NCBI GenBank assembly: GCA_946482335.1
Contig: CAMLRG010000109.1
Location: forward strand, 1-17,946
Length of the DNA: 17,946 nucleotides
Direction of reading: 5' to 3'
Source of the DNA: an uncultured Duganella sp.
GTDB taxonomy: Bacteria; Pseudomonadota; Gammaproteobacteria; Burkholderiales; Burkholderiaceae
Shown here: positions 1 through 7,536 of the stretch, piece after piece
Numbering within the stretch: position 1 is the first letter of the stretch
Layout: each line of letters begins with the position of its first letter
Notes under the pieces: generated by a model
Database searches by the model: none
Seen by the model: only the letters and a program-made list of their open reading frames with translations
Told to the model about the DNA's origin: nothing
Position numbers and translations under genes: made by a program

Positions 1-415
1 CCAGCAGGCCCAGGCCGACCACCAGCATGCCGGTGATGGCGCCGCCCTTGAAGGCGACGTTCAGCGCCTCGTTCATGCCGACCGTCGCCGCCTGCGCGGT
101 GCGCACGTTGGCGCGCACCGACACGTTCATGCCGATGAAGCCGCAGGCACCGGACAGTACGGCACCGATCAGGAAGCCGAAGGCAGTCTGCCAATTGATT
201 GCCACCCCGATGGCTACCAGCAGCACGACCCCGACGATAGCGATGGTCCGGTACTGGCGGGCCAGGTAGGCCGCCGCACCTTGCTGGATGGCTGTCGCGA
301 TTTCCTGCATGCGGGGGTTGCCCGCGTCTTGTCCAAGAATCCAGCTGCGTGCCCACAGCCCATACACCACCGCGAGCACGCCGCACGCAATCGCGAACCA
401 CAAACTTGCTGCCAT
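1..415 (-). CDS. hppA: Membrane-bound proton/sodium-translocating pyrophosphatase, N-terminal part
   Basis: The minus strand reads from ATG at 415 off the left edge, giving about 138 residues of a protein family that normally exceeds 650, so only the N-terminal fifth is present. It starts [20 protein letters not shown], a first membrane segment. This is followed by the cytoplasmic stretch [17 protein letters not shown], a second membrane segment, and [19 protein letters not shown]. Both motifs are hallmarks of membrane pyrophosphatases, which couple PPi hydrolysis to H+ or Na+ pumping across the inner membrane. The catalytic DDxxD loops and the K+-dependence residue lie outside the window, so ion and K+ class cannot be told. 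A purine-rich GGGGG run sits about 8 bases before the ATG. It lies downstream of adk on the same strand but is separated by 182 bases, so it probably has its own promoter. Confidence 0.9.
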   Translation of the reverse strand, partial: MAASLWFAIACGVLAVVYGLWARSWILGQDAGNPRMQEIATAIQQGAAAYLARQYRTIAIVGVVLLVAIGVAINWQTAFGFLIGAVLSGACGFIGMNVSVRANVRTAQAATVGMNEALNVAFKGGAITGMLVVGLGLL

Positions 416-542
416 AGAATTGCCCCCTTACGTTATTAGAATCAAAAGCTACAAAACGAACTCGGTACTACCCGAACTGCGTACTGCAAAACTTTGACAC
501 TTCACGGCCAGGGGGCCGTTCCCTGAACCCAGTAAGGCGGGG

Positions 543-571
543 CAGACCCAAGGGTCCGACCCTCGGGTCTG
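543..571. repeat. REP-like imperfect palindrome between adk and hppA
   Basis: A nested palindrome: CAGACCC (543-549), GGGTC (552-556), GACCC (558-562), GGGTCTG (565-571). The outer 7-bp arms and inner 5-bp arms pair perfectly, with two unpaired bases on each side between them. It shares GTCCGA-N9-CTGAC with the inverted arm of the repeat element at 7471-7495. Short GGTC/GACC-rich hairpins of this kind are typical of REP elements mobilised by RAYT transposases in proteobacteria. That link is inference, since no transposase gene is in the window. Confidence 0.55.
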
Positions 572-587
572 ACCCGGTTTACCGGGT
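572..587. other. Short hairpin after adk (possible weak terminator)
   Basis: ACCCGG, loop TTTA, CCGGGT forms a perfect 6-bp stem 11 bases beyond the adk stop codon. No T-run follows in the adk direction, so it is at best a weak or Rho-assisted terminator, or simply part of the adjoining REP-like element. Another small perfect hairpin (ACGGCC-AGGG-GGCCGT) lies at 504-519. I see nothing else definite in the 416-597 gap. Confidence 0.35.
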
Positions 588-597
588 TTCGGCAGAA

Positions 598-1332
<735 letters not shown>

Positions 1333-1348
<16 letters not shown>

Positions 1349-2091
1349 TAGTGCGCCTGCACGCGGGCCAGATCTTCCGGCGTATCCACGCCGGCAGCCG
1401 GGGCGGAATCGGTCACGTGTACGGCAATCGGATAGCCGTGCCACAGCACGCGCAGCTGCTCCAGCGCCTCGATCCCTTCCAGCGGCGACACTTCCAGCGC
1501 CGGGTAGGCTTGCAGGAAATCGTTGCGGTAGGCGTATAAGCCGATATGGCGCAGCGGCACGTAGCCGGCCGGCAGCGCCGACTTGTCCCTGGCGAAGGCA
1601 TCGCGGTGCCACGGGACGGTGGCACGGCTGAAATAGAGTGCCCGGCCGTGCTTGTCCAGCACCACCTTCACCACATTGGGATTGAAGGCATCGGCCGCGT
1701 CATGCAGCGGGTGGGCGCAGGTGGACATCGGCACGTCGGCGCCGATCCGGGCGGCGGCCGCCTGCAGCAGGCTGGGGTCGATCAGGGGTTCGTCGCCCTG
1801 CAGGTTGACCACCACCGCGTCCATCGGCAAGTCCATGGCGCGCGCCACTTCGGCGATGCGGTCGGTGCCGGATGGATGGTCGGCGCGGGTCATGCACACT
1901 TCCACGCCGTGCTGTTCGCACGCTGCCTTGATCGAAACGTGGTCGGTGGCGACGATGATACGGGCGGCGCCGGCTTCCAGCGCGCGTTCGGCCACGCGCA
2001 CCACCATCGGTTTGCCGCCGAGGTCGGCCAGGGGCTTGTTGGGCAGGCGGGTCGAGGCCAACCGGGCCGGAATGATGACGATGAAGGACAC
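1333..2091 (-). CDS. kdsB: 3-deoxy-manno-octulosonate cytidylyltransferase (CMP-Kdo synthetase)
   Basis: This 252-residue cytosolic enzyme activates Kdo with CTP to CMP-Kdo, the donor for the LPS inner core. Family motifs are in order: [14 protein letters not shown] at 8-21 (nucleotide-binding), ATDH at 48-51, [10 protein letters not shown] at 72-81, and NLQGDEPLI at 96-104. The length is normal. The start codon is GTG at 2091; GGAG overlaps the end of the preceding Trm112-family gene and leaves six bases to the GTG, which decides this start. Only three bases separate the upstream stop from the GTG, so translational coupling is likely. Its place directly after lpxK and the Trm112-family gene repeats the lpxK-ycaR-kdsB order known from many gammaproteobacteria and betaproteobacteria. 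Confidence 0.97.
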
Positions 2092-2094
2092 CGC

Positions 2095-2271
2095 TTACTC
2101 CGTGGTGTCCGGCAGCGAGCGCGCTTCGTCGGCCCACATAATGGGGATGCCGTCGCGGATCGGGTATGCCAGGCGGTCGCCTTTGCAAATCATTTCCTGG
2201 GCTTTCTTGTCGTATTCCAGAGGGCCCTTGCACACAGGGCAGACCAGGATATCAAGCAGGCGTGCATCCAC
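2095..2271 (-). CDS. Trm112 family protein (YcaR-like)
   Basis: A 58-residue protein reading [20 protein letters not shown] at its start, with the CPVC knuckle, then [17 protein letters not shown]. This matches the Trm112/YcaR family, small zinc-ribbon-like proteins of about 60 residues. Eukaryotic members activate methyltransferases; the bacterial role is poorly defined. Only one CxxC pair is visible, as is common in bacterial members, so zinc binding is uncertain. I chose the GTG at 2271 because GGAG lies seven bases before it and the protein then begins exactly where the family begins. A longer reading from 2364 would run through lpxK coding sequence. The start overlaps the lpxK end by 20 bases, indicating coupling. 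Confidence 0.92.
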   Translation of the reverse strand: MDARLLDILVCPVCKGPLEYDKKAQEMICKGDRLAYPIRDGIPIMWADEARSLPDTTE

Positions 2272-3349
2272 GTAGTTTCTCCACAATTTGGTCAGCCAGC
2301 GCGGCATCGATGCGGGCGCTGACCGGAACGACCCAGATCCTTGGATCGTTGCGATATTCTTCAATTTGCCAGCATTTTACTGCATCCTTCTCCGTCACCA
2401 GAATAATGTCGGCCTCCAGGGCGGCGAAGGGACGGTCGCTGAAGTCGTGGTGGTCGGGCAGCGGCAGCTCGATCGGCTGCAGGCCGGCGCTGCGCAGCAT
2501 GGCGAAAAAGCGGCCCGGGTTGCCGATCCCCGCCGCCGCCGCGATGCGCAGCCCGGCACCCCGCCCCGCCCGACGCGCCAGTTCGGCAAGCGTCATCCGT
2601 TCGCCGCGCTCGCCCAGGCGCTCCGCCACGTCCCCGGCCAGGCGCATTTGCCACGGCAGGGCCGGCGCGGCGGCGGCGCGCGGCGCCGGGGCACGCGTGG
2701 CGCCGGGCGGTGCGACGGCCGCTGCCAGTTCCGGCGTCAGCTCGGTCGTATTGACCACGGTGAACTCGCGCCGGCGCGAAGGCGGTTCGCGCAGCGGCCC
2801 GGCCGGCAGGGTCCAGCCATTGCCGACGCCACGCCCGTCGAACAGCACGATTTCCACATCGCGCGCCAGGGCGTAATGCTGCAAACCATCGTCGGTGACG
2901 ATCACGTCGACCTCCGGGTGCGCCGCCAGCAAGGCCCGCCCCGCGGCGGCGCGCGCGCGCCCCACGAATACCGGGCAGCCGGTGCGGGCGGCGATCAGCA
3001 CCGGCTCGTCCCCGACTTCGGCCGGCGTCGAGCCAGCGCCAACCGCGCGCGGCGCCGCATCCTTGCCGCCGAACCCGCGCGACACCACCCCCGGCCTGAA
3101 GCCGGCCGCGCGCAGCGCCTGGACCAGCCAGATGGTCAGCGGTGTCTTGCCCGTGCCCCCGATGAAGATATTCCCCACCACCACCACCGGCACCGGCAGC
3201 CGTTCGGCTTGCGCCAGCCCGGCCGCGAAGGCAGCGCGGCGCAGCGCGGCCAGGCCGCGGAACAGCAGCGACAGCGGCCACAGGCTGCAGGCGAGCGGCC
3301 CGCGCCGCAGCCACTCGCGCGAGAAAGTGCTCTCCAGGGAAGAAGCCAT
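2252..3349 (-). CDS. lpxK: Tetraacyldisaccharide 4'-kinase
   Basis: This 365-residue inner-membrane-associated kinase phosphorylates the 4' position of the lipid A disaccharide precursor to give lipid IVA. A hydrophobic N-terminal segment at about residues 18-32 ([14 protein letters not shown]) fits the membrane anchor. The Walker A motif [13 protein letters not shown] spans 58-70, GDEP is at 113-116, and the family signature DDGLQH is at 153-158. Near the C terminus VTEKDAVKC is typical of LpxK. The ATG at 3349 directly follows the exbD stop with no gap, so translation probably depends on coupling. The alanine/arginine-rich central stretch (about residues 210-240) looks like a lineage-specific low-complexity loop. 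The assignment is firm. Confidence 0.96.
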   Translation of the reverse strand: MASSLESTFSREWLRRGPLACSLWPLSLLFRGLAALRRAAFAAGLAQAERLPVPVVVVGNIFIGGTGKTPLTIWLVQALRAAGFRPGVVSRGFGGKDAAPRAVGAGSTPAEVGDEPVLIAARTGCPVFVGRARAAAGRALLAAHPEVDVIVTDDGLQHYALARDVEIVLFDGRGVGNGWTLPAGPLREPPSRRREFTVVNTTELTPELAAAVAPPGATRAPAPRAAAAPALPWQMRLAGDVAERLGERGERMTLAELARRAGRGAGLRIAAAAGIGNPGRFFAMLRSAGLQPIELPLPDHHDFSDRPFAALEADIILVTEKDAVKCWQIEEYRNDPRIWVVPVSARIDAALADQIVEKLRGCTPA

Positions 3350-3775
3350 TTACTTGGCCTGGGCCGTCTGCGCCTCGAAAGTCACGCGTTCGAAGCCGGC
3401 CAGGCGCGCCGCCTCCATCACGTTGATCACCATCTGGTGCATCGCGAACTGGTCGGCGTTGATCTTGACCACCGGATTGGCGCCCTTGGCCGCCGCCTTC
3501 ATCTGCTCGGCCAGGCCAGGCACGTCGCGGAACGACAGCGGCGTGCCGTTGACGGTGTAATTACCCTTGGCGTCGACGGTCACGTTCAAGTCGTTCGGCT
3601 GCTCCACCGACTTTTCCGCATCCGCCGTCGGCAGCGTGATTTTCAGCTCGGTGAACTTGCTGTAGGTTGTGGTGATCATCAGGAAGATCAGGATCACCAG
3701 CAGCACGTCGATGAACGGGATCAGGTTGATCTCGGGATCTTCGCGCTTCTGGCCGCGGCGGAAATTCATCGCCAT
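3350..3775 (-). CDS. exbD: ExbD/TolR-type biopolymer transport protein
   Basis: This 141-residue protein has one membrane segment near its N terminus, INLIPFIDVLLVILIFLMIT (about residues 16-35). It contains the conserved aspartate (D23) that carries protons in ExbD/TolR stators. The rest is a periplasmic domain with the typical LPTADAEK and INADQF segments. With ExbB it forms a proton-driven inner-membrane stator that energises TonB-type transport; no tonB gene is in the window. The ATG at 3775 is preceded by a GGGGGA run and lies 15 bases after the exbB stop. ExbD is preferred over TolR because tolA, tolB and pal are absent, but the two cannot be separated by motif alone. Confidence 0.92.
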   Translation of the reverse strand: MAMNFRRGQKREDPEINLIPFIDVLLVILIFLMITTTYSKFTELKITLPTADAEKSVEQPNDLNVTVDAKGNYTVNGTPLSFRDVPGLAEQMKAAAKGANPVVKINADQFAMHQMVINVMEAARLAGFERVTFEAQTAQAK

Positions 3776-3790
3776 AAACCGGTCCCCCGC

Positions 3791-4396
3791 TTATTTGCGG
3801 GAGTTGTGGACGACGTCCACGAACTTGACCGCCTGCTGCTCCATGTCGATGACGAAGGAGTCCACCAGTGCGCGGAAGTGGCGGTAGAACACCAGGGTCG
3901 GCATCGCGATCGCCAGGCCGAAACCGGTGTTGTACAAGGCCACCGAAATACCGTGGGCCAGCTGGGCCGGATTGGCGCCGGCCGCGTTCTGCGAACCGAA
4001 GATCTCGATCATGCCCACCACGGTACCGAACAGGCCCATCAATGGTGCCAGGGTGGCGATGGTGCCCAGGGTGGTGAGGAAGCGCTCCAGCTGGTGCGCG
4101 ACGCCGCTGCCGGCCTCTTCGATGGATTCCTTCATCACATCGCGCGGGGCGTTGACGTTACGCAAGGCCGCCGACAGCACGACGCCCAACTGCGACGATT
4201 TTTCCAGTTTGTCGATGATCTCGGCATTGATACTGCCGCTGCGGTAGACGCGCACCACCTCATCCAGCAAGGTCTTGGGAATAATGCGGGAACGGCGGAG
4301 ATACATCAGGCGCTCGATGATCAGCGCGGTGGCAACGATGGATGCGATCAGCAAGGGCCAGATGGGCCAGCCGGCGGCCTGGAAAATTGCGAGCAA
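3791..4396 (-). CDS. exbB: ExbB/TolQ/MotA family proton channel protein
   Basis: This 201-residue inner-membrane protein has three predicted membrane segments. One is at the N terminus (about 8-27, WPIWPLLIASIVATALIIE). Two are in the C-terminal half (LGTIATLAPLMGLFGTVVGM and ISVALYNTGFGLAIAMPTLV). The LAPLMGLFGTVVGM stretch is the family signature. It is the channel partner of the ExbD encoded next. The start codon is TTG at 4396, fixed by GGAG in CAGGAGTACGTC seven bases before it; no ATG is suitably placed. It is the first gene of the operon that runs through adk. Finding exbBD directly ahead of lpxK is a recurrent betaproteobacterial arrangement. The substrate receptor is not identifiable from here. 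Confidence 0.93.
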   Translation of the reverse strand: MLAIFQAAGWPIWPLLIASIVATALIIERLMYLRRSRIIPKTLLDEVVRVYRSGSINAEIIDKLEKSSQLGVVLSAALRNVNAPRDVMKESIEEAGSGVAHQLERFLTTLGTIATLAPLMGLFGTVVGMIEIFGSQNAAGANPAQLAHGISVALYNTGFGLAIAMPTLVFYRHFRALVDSFVIDMEQQAVKFVDVVHNSRK

Positions 4397-4429
4397 GACG
4401 TACTCCTGTGAATGAGAACCTAAACGCGC

Positions 4430-4458
4430 AATGTAGCCTGTCGTCAGCTATCCGGCAA
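4430..4458 (-). promoter_or_regulatory. Sigma70-type promoter for the exbB operon
   Basis: On the minus strand TTGCCG (4458-4453), a 17-base spacer, and TACATT (4435-4430) form a good -35/-10 pair about 34 bases before the exbB start. The leader would be roughly 25-30 bases. It lies directly next to the first unit of the repeat array at 4471-5160, so factors bound there could affect this promoter. Confidence 0.6.
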
Positions 4459-4470
4459 GTGTGTGCATTC

Positions 4471-5160
4471 TTCACATTTTCTGTGGACAACATTGTTGGC
4501 AAGCCAAGCAATAGGCGCCAAGCTATTGATTTCATGATGATTTTTTCTAATGCAAAAATTTTCATCAGCCGCGGCCAGCCCAGGTTCTGCACATATTCTG
4601 TGGACAATATTGTGGGGAATGGTGGCTTTTATATCCTAAGCCTTTGATCGCAAAGCGAATTATTCTCAAGCACAAAAAATGCGCACCGGCATTTTTCCAC
4701 GGTGTCGCGGCGCTTCACTTCTGCACATAATCTGTTGATAAGATTGTTAGCAAGGCCATGCGAGAGGGGTGAAGTGCTTGATTCAAAAAGACTTTCTTTT
4801 CATGCGCAAAAATTTCGCACTGGAATGTTTAGCCCGCCCCAGCCCCCTTCTGCACAAATTCTGTGGACAATATTGTGAGCAAGGCCACGGCAGGCGATGC
4901 AAGTATTTGATCCGCAAGCACAATCAGTTCATGCACAAATTTTAGGCAGCACTTTTTCCCACAACTTCTGTGGATAAAATTGTGAGCAAGGGACAGACTG
5001 GCGTGCCAAGTGCTTGATTTCTAAAATGAAAGTTACCATGCAAACATTTTCATCACGCAATTTTCCGGCCCGATACTTCCTCACAACTTCTGTGGATATC
5101 TTTGTGCGTAACAGACATGCGCTATACCAAAGTCCTTGATCTATAAGGAAATTCATAAAC
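4471..5160. repeat. Array of six degenerate ~120-bp repeats carrying DnaA-box-like sites
   Basis: Six units in the same orientation fill this AT-richer gap. Block A is the DnaA-box-like nonamer: TGTGGACAA at 4482, 4599 and 4862; TGTTGATAA at 4733; TGTGGATAA, the exact complement of the consensus box TTATCCACA, at 4969; and TGTGGATAT at 5091. Most units continue ATTGTGAGCAAG or a near variant. Block B, AAGTGCTTGAT or close to it, starts at 4520, 4638, 4772, 4901, 5008 and 5130, always 38 or 39 bases after block A. Block C, ATGCACAAATTTT-like, starts at about +69 in most units and is lost in the last. Unit starts are 107-134 bases apart, with the variation lying in the linkers after block C. 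No credible coding sequence is present. DnaA binding is inferred from the motif only. Confidence 0.8.
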
Positions 5161-5218
5161 TGCCCGCTAATGTAGCATTGCCGTTTACCGTTAATAATCA
5201 GGTGTTTACAAATAATGC

Positions 5219-5247
5219 TTGCGGTATGAAGTGATATATGACATAAG
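5219..5247 (+). promoter_or_regulatory. Possible xseA promoter
   Basis: TTGCGG (5219-5224), a 17-base spacer and CATAAG (5242-5247) are the best -35/-10 match before xseA, with a predicted leader of about 25 bases. The match is moderate. A DnaA-box-like TGTGGACAG at 5266-5274 lies between it and the start codon and overlaps the ribosome binding region. Confidence 0.3.
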
Positions 5248-5279
5248 CATGACCGCTTTCAAAATTGTGGACAGGTCCC

Positions 5280-6623
5280 ATGCTCAACGCCCCCGAAGCC
5301 AGCCAGGTCATCACCGTCAGCGCCCTGAACCAGGCCGTCGCGCGCCTGTTGGAGCGTTCTTTCCCCTTGCAGTGGATATCTGGGGAAATCTCGAATTTCA
5401 CCCGCGCCAGTTCGGGCCACTGGTATTTCACGCTCAAGGACGATGCGGCGCAGGTGCGGGCCGTGATGTTCCGCGGCCGCGCGCAATATGCCGGCTTCGT
5501 ACCGCGCGAGGGCGACAAGGTGGAGGTGCGCGCCCTGGTGACCCTGTACGGGCCGCGCGGCGACTACCAGATCAATGTCGAAGCGATCCGCCGCGCCGGC
5601 GTGGGCTCGCTGTTTGAAGCTTTCCAGCGGCTCAAGGAAAGGCTGGCGGCCGCCGGCCTGTTCGCGCCGGAACGCAAGCGCGCCTTGCCGCTGTTCCCGC
5701 GCACCATCGGCATCGTCACCAGTCCGCAGGCAGCGGCCTTGCGCGACGTGCTGATCGCCTTGCGGCGCCGGGCGCCGCACGTACGGGTCGTGCTCTACCC
5801 TACCCTGGTGCAAGGCCAGCAGGCCGGTGCCCAGATCGCGGCCGCCATCGACACCGCCTCGCGCCGCGCCGAATGCGATGTGCTGCTGGTGGTACGCGGC
5901 GGCGGCAGCATGGAAGACCTGTGGTGCTTCAACGAGGAAGCTGTGGCGTACGCGGTAGCCAACAGCGCGATTCCCGTGGTGTCGGGCGTCGGCCACGAAA
6001 CCGACTTCACCATCTGCGACTTTGCCGCCGACGTGCGCGCCGCCACCCCCACCGCCGCGGCCGAACTGGCGGCCACGCCACGCGCCGACTGGATGGGCTC
6101 ACTGCGCGCCGACGCCACCGACCTGCGCCGCGCCATGCGCCGCGCCCTCGGCGACGCGGCGCAAACCCTGGACAACCTGCAGCGCCGCCTACTCAGCCCG
6201 ACGGCCCGCATCGGCCAGCAGCGCCTGCAGCTGCAAGCGCATGCCACGGCCATGCTGCACGCCACCCGCAACCCGCTGCAGCAGGCGCGCTTCAGCGTTG
6301 ACCGCCTGGCCGCCCGCCTGGCGGCGCGCAAACCGGACGCCACAGCAGCGCGCGCCACCATCGGCGCCCTGCAGCACCGCGCCGGCGCCAGCATGCGCAA
6401 CCAGCTGGCGCAGCGGCGCGACGCCCTGCAGGCGCTATCGGCGCAACTGGAATTATTGAATCCCCAGCGCACGCTGGAACGCGGCTACGCCATCGTCACC
6501 GATGCCGCCGGCGCCGTACTGCGCGACCCGGCGCATATCCGGCCGGGCCAGTCGCTGGGCGTACGCCTGGCCGAGGGCAGCGCCGAAATCGGCGTGGCCA
6601 CCGTGCAGCCAACGCTTACCTAG
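5280..6623 (+). CDS. xseA: Exodeoxyribonuclease VII large subunit
   Basis: This 447-residue catalytic subunit of exonuclease VII acts with the small XseB protein to digest single-stranded DNA in both directions in the cytoplasm. The N-terminal OB-fold spans about residues 10-105 ([22 protein letters not shown]). The conserved core includes [18 protein letters not shown] at 141-158, [17 protein letters not shown] at 204-220, and [20 protein letters not shown] at 235-254. The C-terminal half is a long alanine/arginine/glutamine-rich coiled-coil region ending in [14 protein letters not shown], as in the family. I take ATG at 5280; a TTG five codons upstream is also in frame. AGG precedes the ATG at a short distance. 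xseB is not in the window. sodB follows 67 bases later. Confidence 0.96.
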   Translation: MLNAPEASQVITVSALNQAVARLLERSFPLQWISGEISNFTRASSGHWYFTLKDDAAQVRAVMFRGRAQYAGFVPREGDKVEVRALVTLYGPRGDYQINVEAIRRAGVGSLFEAFQRLKERLAAAGLFAPERKRALPLFPRTIGIVTSPQAAALRDVLIALRRRAPHVRVVLYPTLVQGQQAGAQIAAAIDTASRRAECDVLLVVRGGGSMEDLWCFNEEAVAYAVANSAIPVVSGVGHETDFTICDFAADVRAATPTAAAELAATPRADWMGSLRADATDLRRAMRRALGDAAQTLDNLQRRLLSPTARIGQQRLQLQAHATAMLHATRNPLQQARFSVDRLAARLAARKPDATAARATIGALQHRAGASMRNQLAQRRDALQALSAQLELLNPQRTLERGYAIVTDAAGAVLRDPAHIRPGQSLGVRLAEGSAEIGVATVQPTLT

Positions 6624-6638
6624 CGTTCGTATTACAAT
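6611..6638 (+). promoter_or_regulatory. Inverted repeat and -10-like element before sodB
   Basis: AACGCT (6611-6616) and AGCGTT (6622-6627) form a perfect 6-bp inverted repeat across the xseA stop codon. TACAAT at 6633-6638 follows and would make a good -10 about 52 bases before the sodB ATG. No good -35 is present; the inverted repeat occupies that position, so an activator or repressor site is possible. This is weak evidence, and sodB could also be read through from xseA. Confidence 0.3.
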
Positions 6639-6690
6639 AGTGGCCGTTTCGGCAAAAATAACTTTTCGTCTCAATCAAAAGGAAACATTC

Positions 6691-7269
6691 ATGGAACATA
6701 CCCTGCCACCACTGCCGTATGCAATGGACGCGCTGCAGCCGCACATCTCCAAGGAAACCCTGGAATTCCACTACGGTAAGCACCACCAGGCTTATGTCAC
6801 CAACCTGAACAACCTGATCAAGGGCACCGAGTTCGAAAACCTGTCCCTGGAAGAGATCGTGAAGAAGTCTTCCGGCGGCGTGTTCAATAACGCAGCCCAG
6901 GTCTGGAACCACACCTTCTACTGGAACTGCATGGCGCCGAACGCCGGCGGTGCGCCGACCGGCGCTGTGGCAGATGCCATCAATGCCAAATTCGGCTCCT
7001 TCGACAACTTCAAGGCTGAATTCACCAAGTCCTGCGTGGGCAACTTCGGTTCCGGCTGGACCTGGCTGGTGAAGAAGGCTGATGGCTCGGTCGAGATCGT
7101 CAACACGTCCAACGCCGCCACCCCGCTGACCGGCGCCGACAAGCCGCTGCTGACCTGCGACGTGTGGGAACACGCTTACTACGTCGACTACCGCAACGCC
7201 CGTCCAAAATACGTGGAAATGTTCTGGAACCTGGTGAACTGGGACTTCGTGGCCAAGCAATTCGCTTAA
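6691..7269 (+). CDS. sodB: Superoxide dismutase [Fe]
   Basis: This 192-residue cytosolic enzyme dismutates superoxide to oxygen and hydrogen peroxide. The N-terminal helix carries [12 protein letters not shown] with the first histidine ligand. Next is [16 protein letters not shown] with the second. The C-terminal domain has GSGWTWLV and [20 protein letters not shown], with aspartate and histidine ligands. [14 protein letters not shown] is characteristic of the iron form rather than the manganese form, though metal use cannot be proven by sequence. The start at 6691 follows AAAGGAAACATTC, a good ribosome binding site. A strong intrinsic terminator lies 18 bases after the stop. Codon use looks biased towards preferred codons, as expected for an abundant protein. 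The xseA-sodB order is, to my knowledge, common in related genera. Confidence 0.97.
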   Translation: MEHTLPPLPYAMDALQPHISKETLEFHYGKHHQAYVTNLNNLIKGTEFENLSLEEIVKKSSGGVFNNAAQVWNHTFYWNCMAPNAGGAPTGAVADAINAKFGSFDNFKAEFTKSCVGNFGSGWTWLVKKADGSVEIVNTSNAATPLTGADKPLLTCDVWEHAYYVDYRNARPKYVEMFWNLVNWDFVAKQFA

Positions 7270-7287
7270 GCGCTGGCCGCACGCCGC

Positions 7288-7317
7288 AAAGCTCGCCGCC
7301 CGGCGAGCTTTTTTTTT
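7288..7317 (+). terminator. Intrinsic terminator of sodB
   Basis: GCTCGCCG (7291-7298) and CGGCGAGC (7301-7308) form a perfect stem, preceded by AAA and followed by nine T. This is a textbook Rho-independent terminator 18 bases beyond the sodB stop. A near-identical copy, differing in the two central bases and in A/T-run length, lies at 7502-7531. Confidence 0.92.
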
Positions 7318-7324
7318 CGCGACC

Positions 7325-7495
7325 AAATTCGGTGTCAGGTCTGTCAATCGGACAGTTAAATTCGGTGTCAGGTCTGTCAATCGGACAGTTCGCCCTCCAC
7401 TTTGATCTTTCTCAATACGCGAAATCCCCTGAATTCTTGTATTGAGAAAGATCAAAGAATTCGTTAGCGTGTCCGATTGACAGACCTGACACCGA
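7325..7495. repeat. Nested repeat element: 33-bp tandem duplication, 19-bp hairpin, inverted copy (REP/MITE-like)
   Basis: A 33-base segment at 7325-7357 is repeated without a mismatch at 7358-7390. Its core reads GTCAGGTCTGTCAATCGGAC. Next is a perfect 19-bp inverted repeat, 7400-7418 with 7439-7457 (arms begin CTTTGATCTTTC and end GAAAGATCAAAG), around a 20-base loop. Then 7471-7495 is the exact reverse complement of 25 bases of the tandem repeat (7329-7353). The whole can fold as one large hairpin or as alternative smaller ones. No coding sequence is evident. The structure resembles a compound REP (BIME) or a MITE. No clear target-site duplication borders it. A 21-of-25 match to the core lies at 17922-17946. 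Confidence 0.8.
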
Positions 7496-7501
7496 CTATG
7501 C

Positions 7502-7531
7502 AAAAAGCTCGCCGGGCGGCGAGCTTTTTTT
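7502..7531 (-). terminator. Intrinsic terminator of the quinone oxidoreductase gene (bidirectional)
   Basis: GCTCGCCG (7507-7514) and CGGCGAGC (7517-7524) form a perfect stem with five A before it and seven T after it. On the minus strand it follows the oxidoreductase stop by five bases and ends in five T. It would also work for plus-strand transcripts. Its sequence, including the trailing TTTTTCGCG, repeats that of the sodB terminator in the same orientation. Confidence 0.85.
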
Positions 7532-7536
7532 CGCGC

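Noticed and set aside
2288..4411. 707-codon open frame on the plus strand opposite lpxK, exbD and exbB
   Set aside because: Antisense to three well-recognised genes; composition (His/Gln/Arg/Gly) is that of a complementary-strand shadow in high-GC DNA.
4929..5156. 75-codon minus-strand open frame inside the repeat array
   Set aside because: Spans two repeat units, has no ribosome binding site worth noting and no family resemblance; explained by the repeats.
4471..5160. CRISPR array
   Set aside because: Repeats are long, degenerate and about 120 bp apart with partly conserved 'spacers'; no cas genes nearby.
4397..5279. Chromosomal oriC
   Set aside because: DnaA-box-like sites are present, but dnaA, dnaN, gyrB, rpmH or parAB are not adjacent, the boxes are widely spaced and no clear AT-rich unwinding region stands out. 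A titration-type locus fits better.
7325..7495. Insertion sequence
   Set aside because: Too short for a transposase and no coding potential; treated as a non-autonomous REP/MITE-like repeat.
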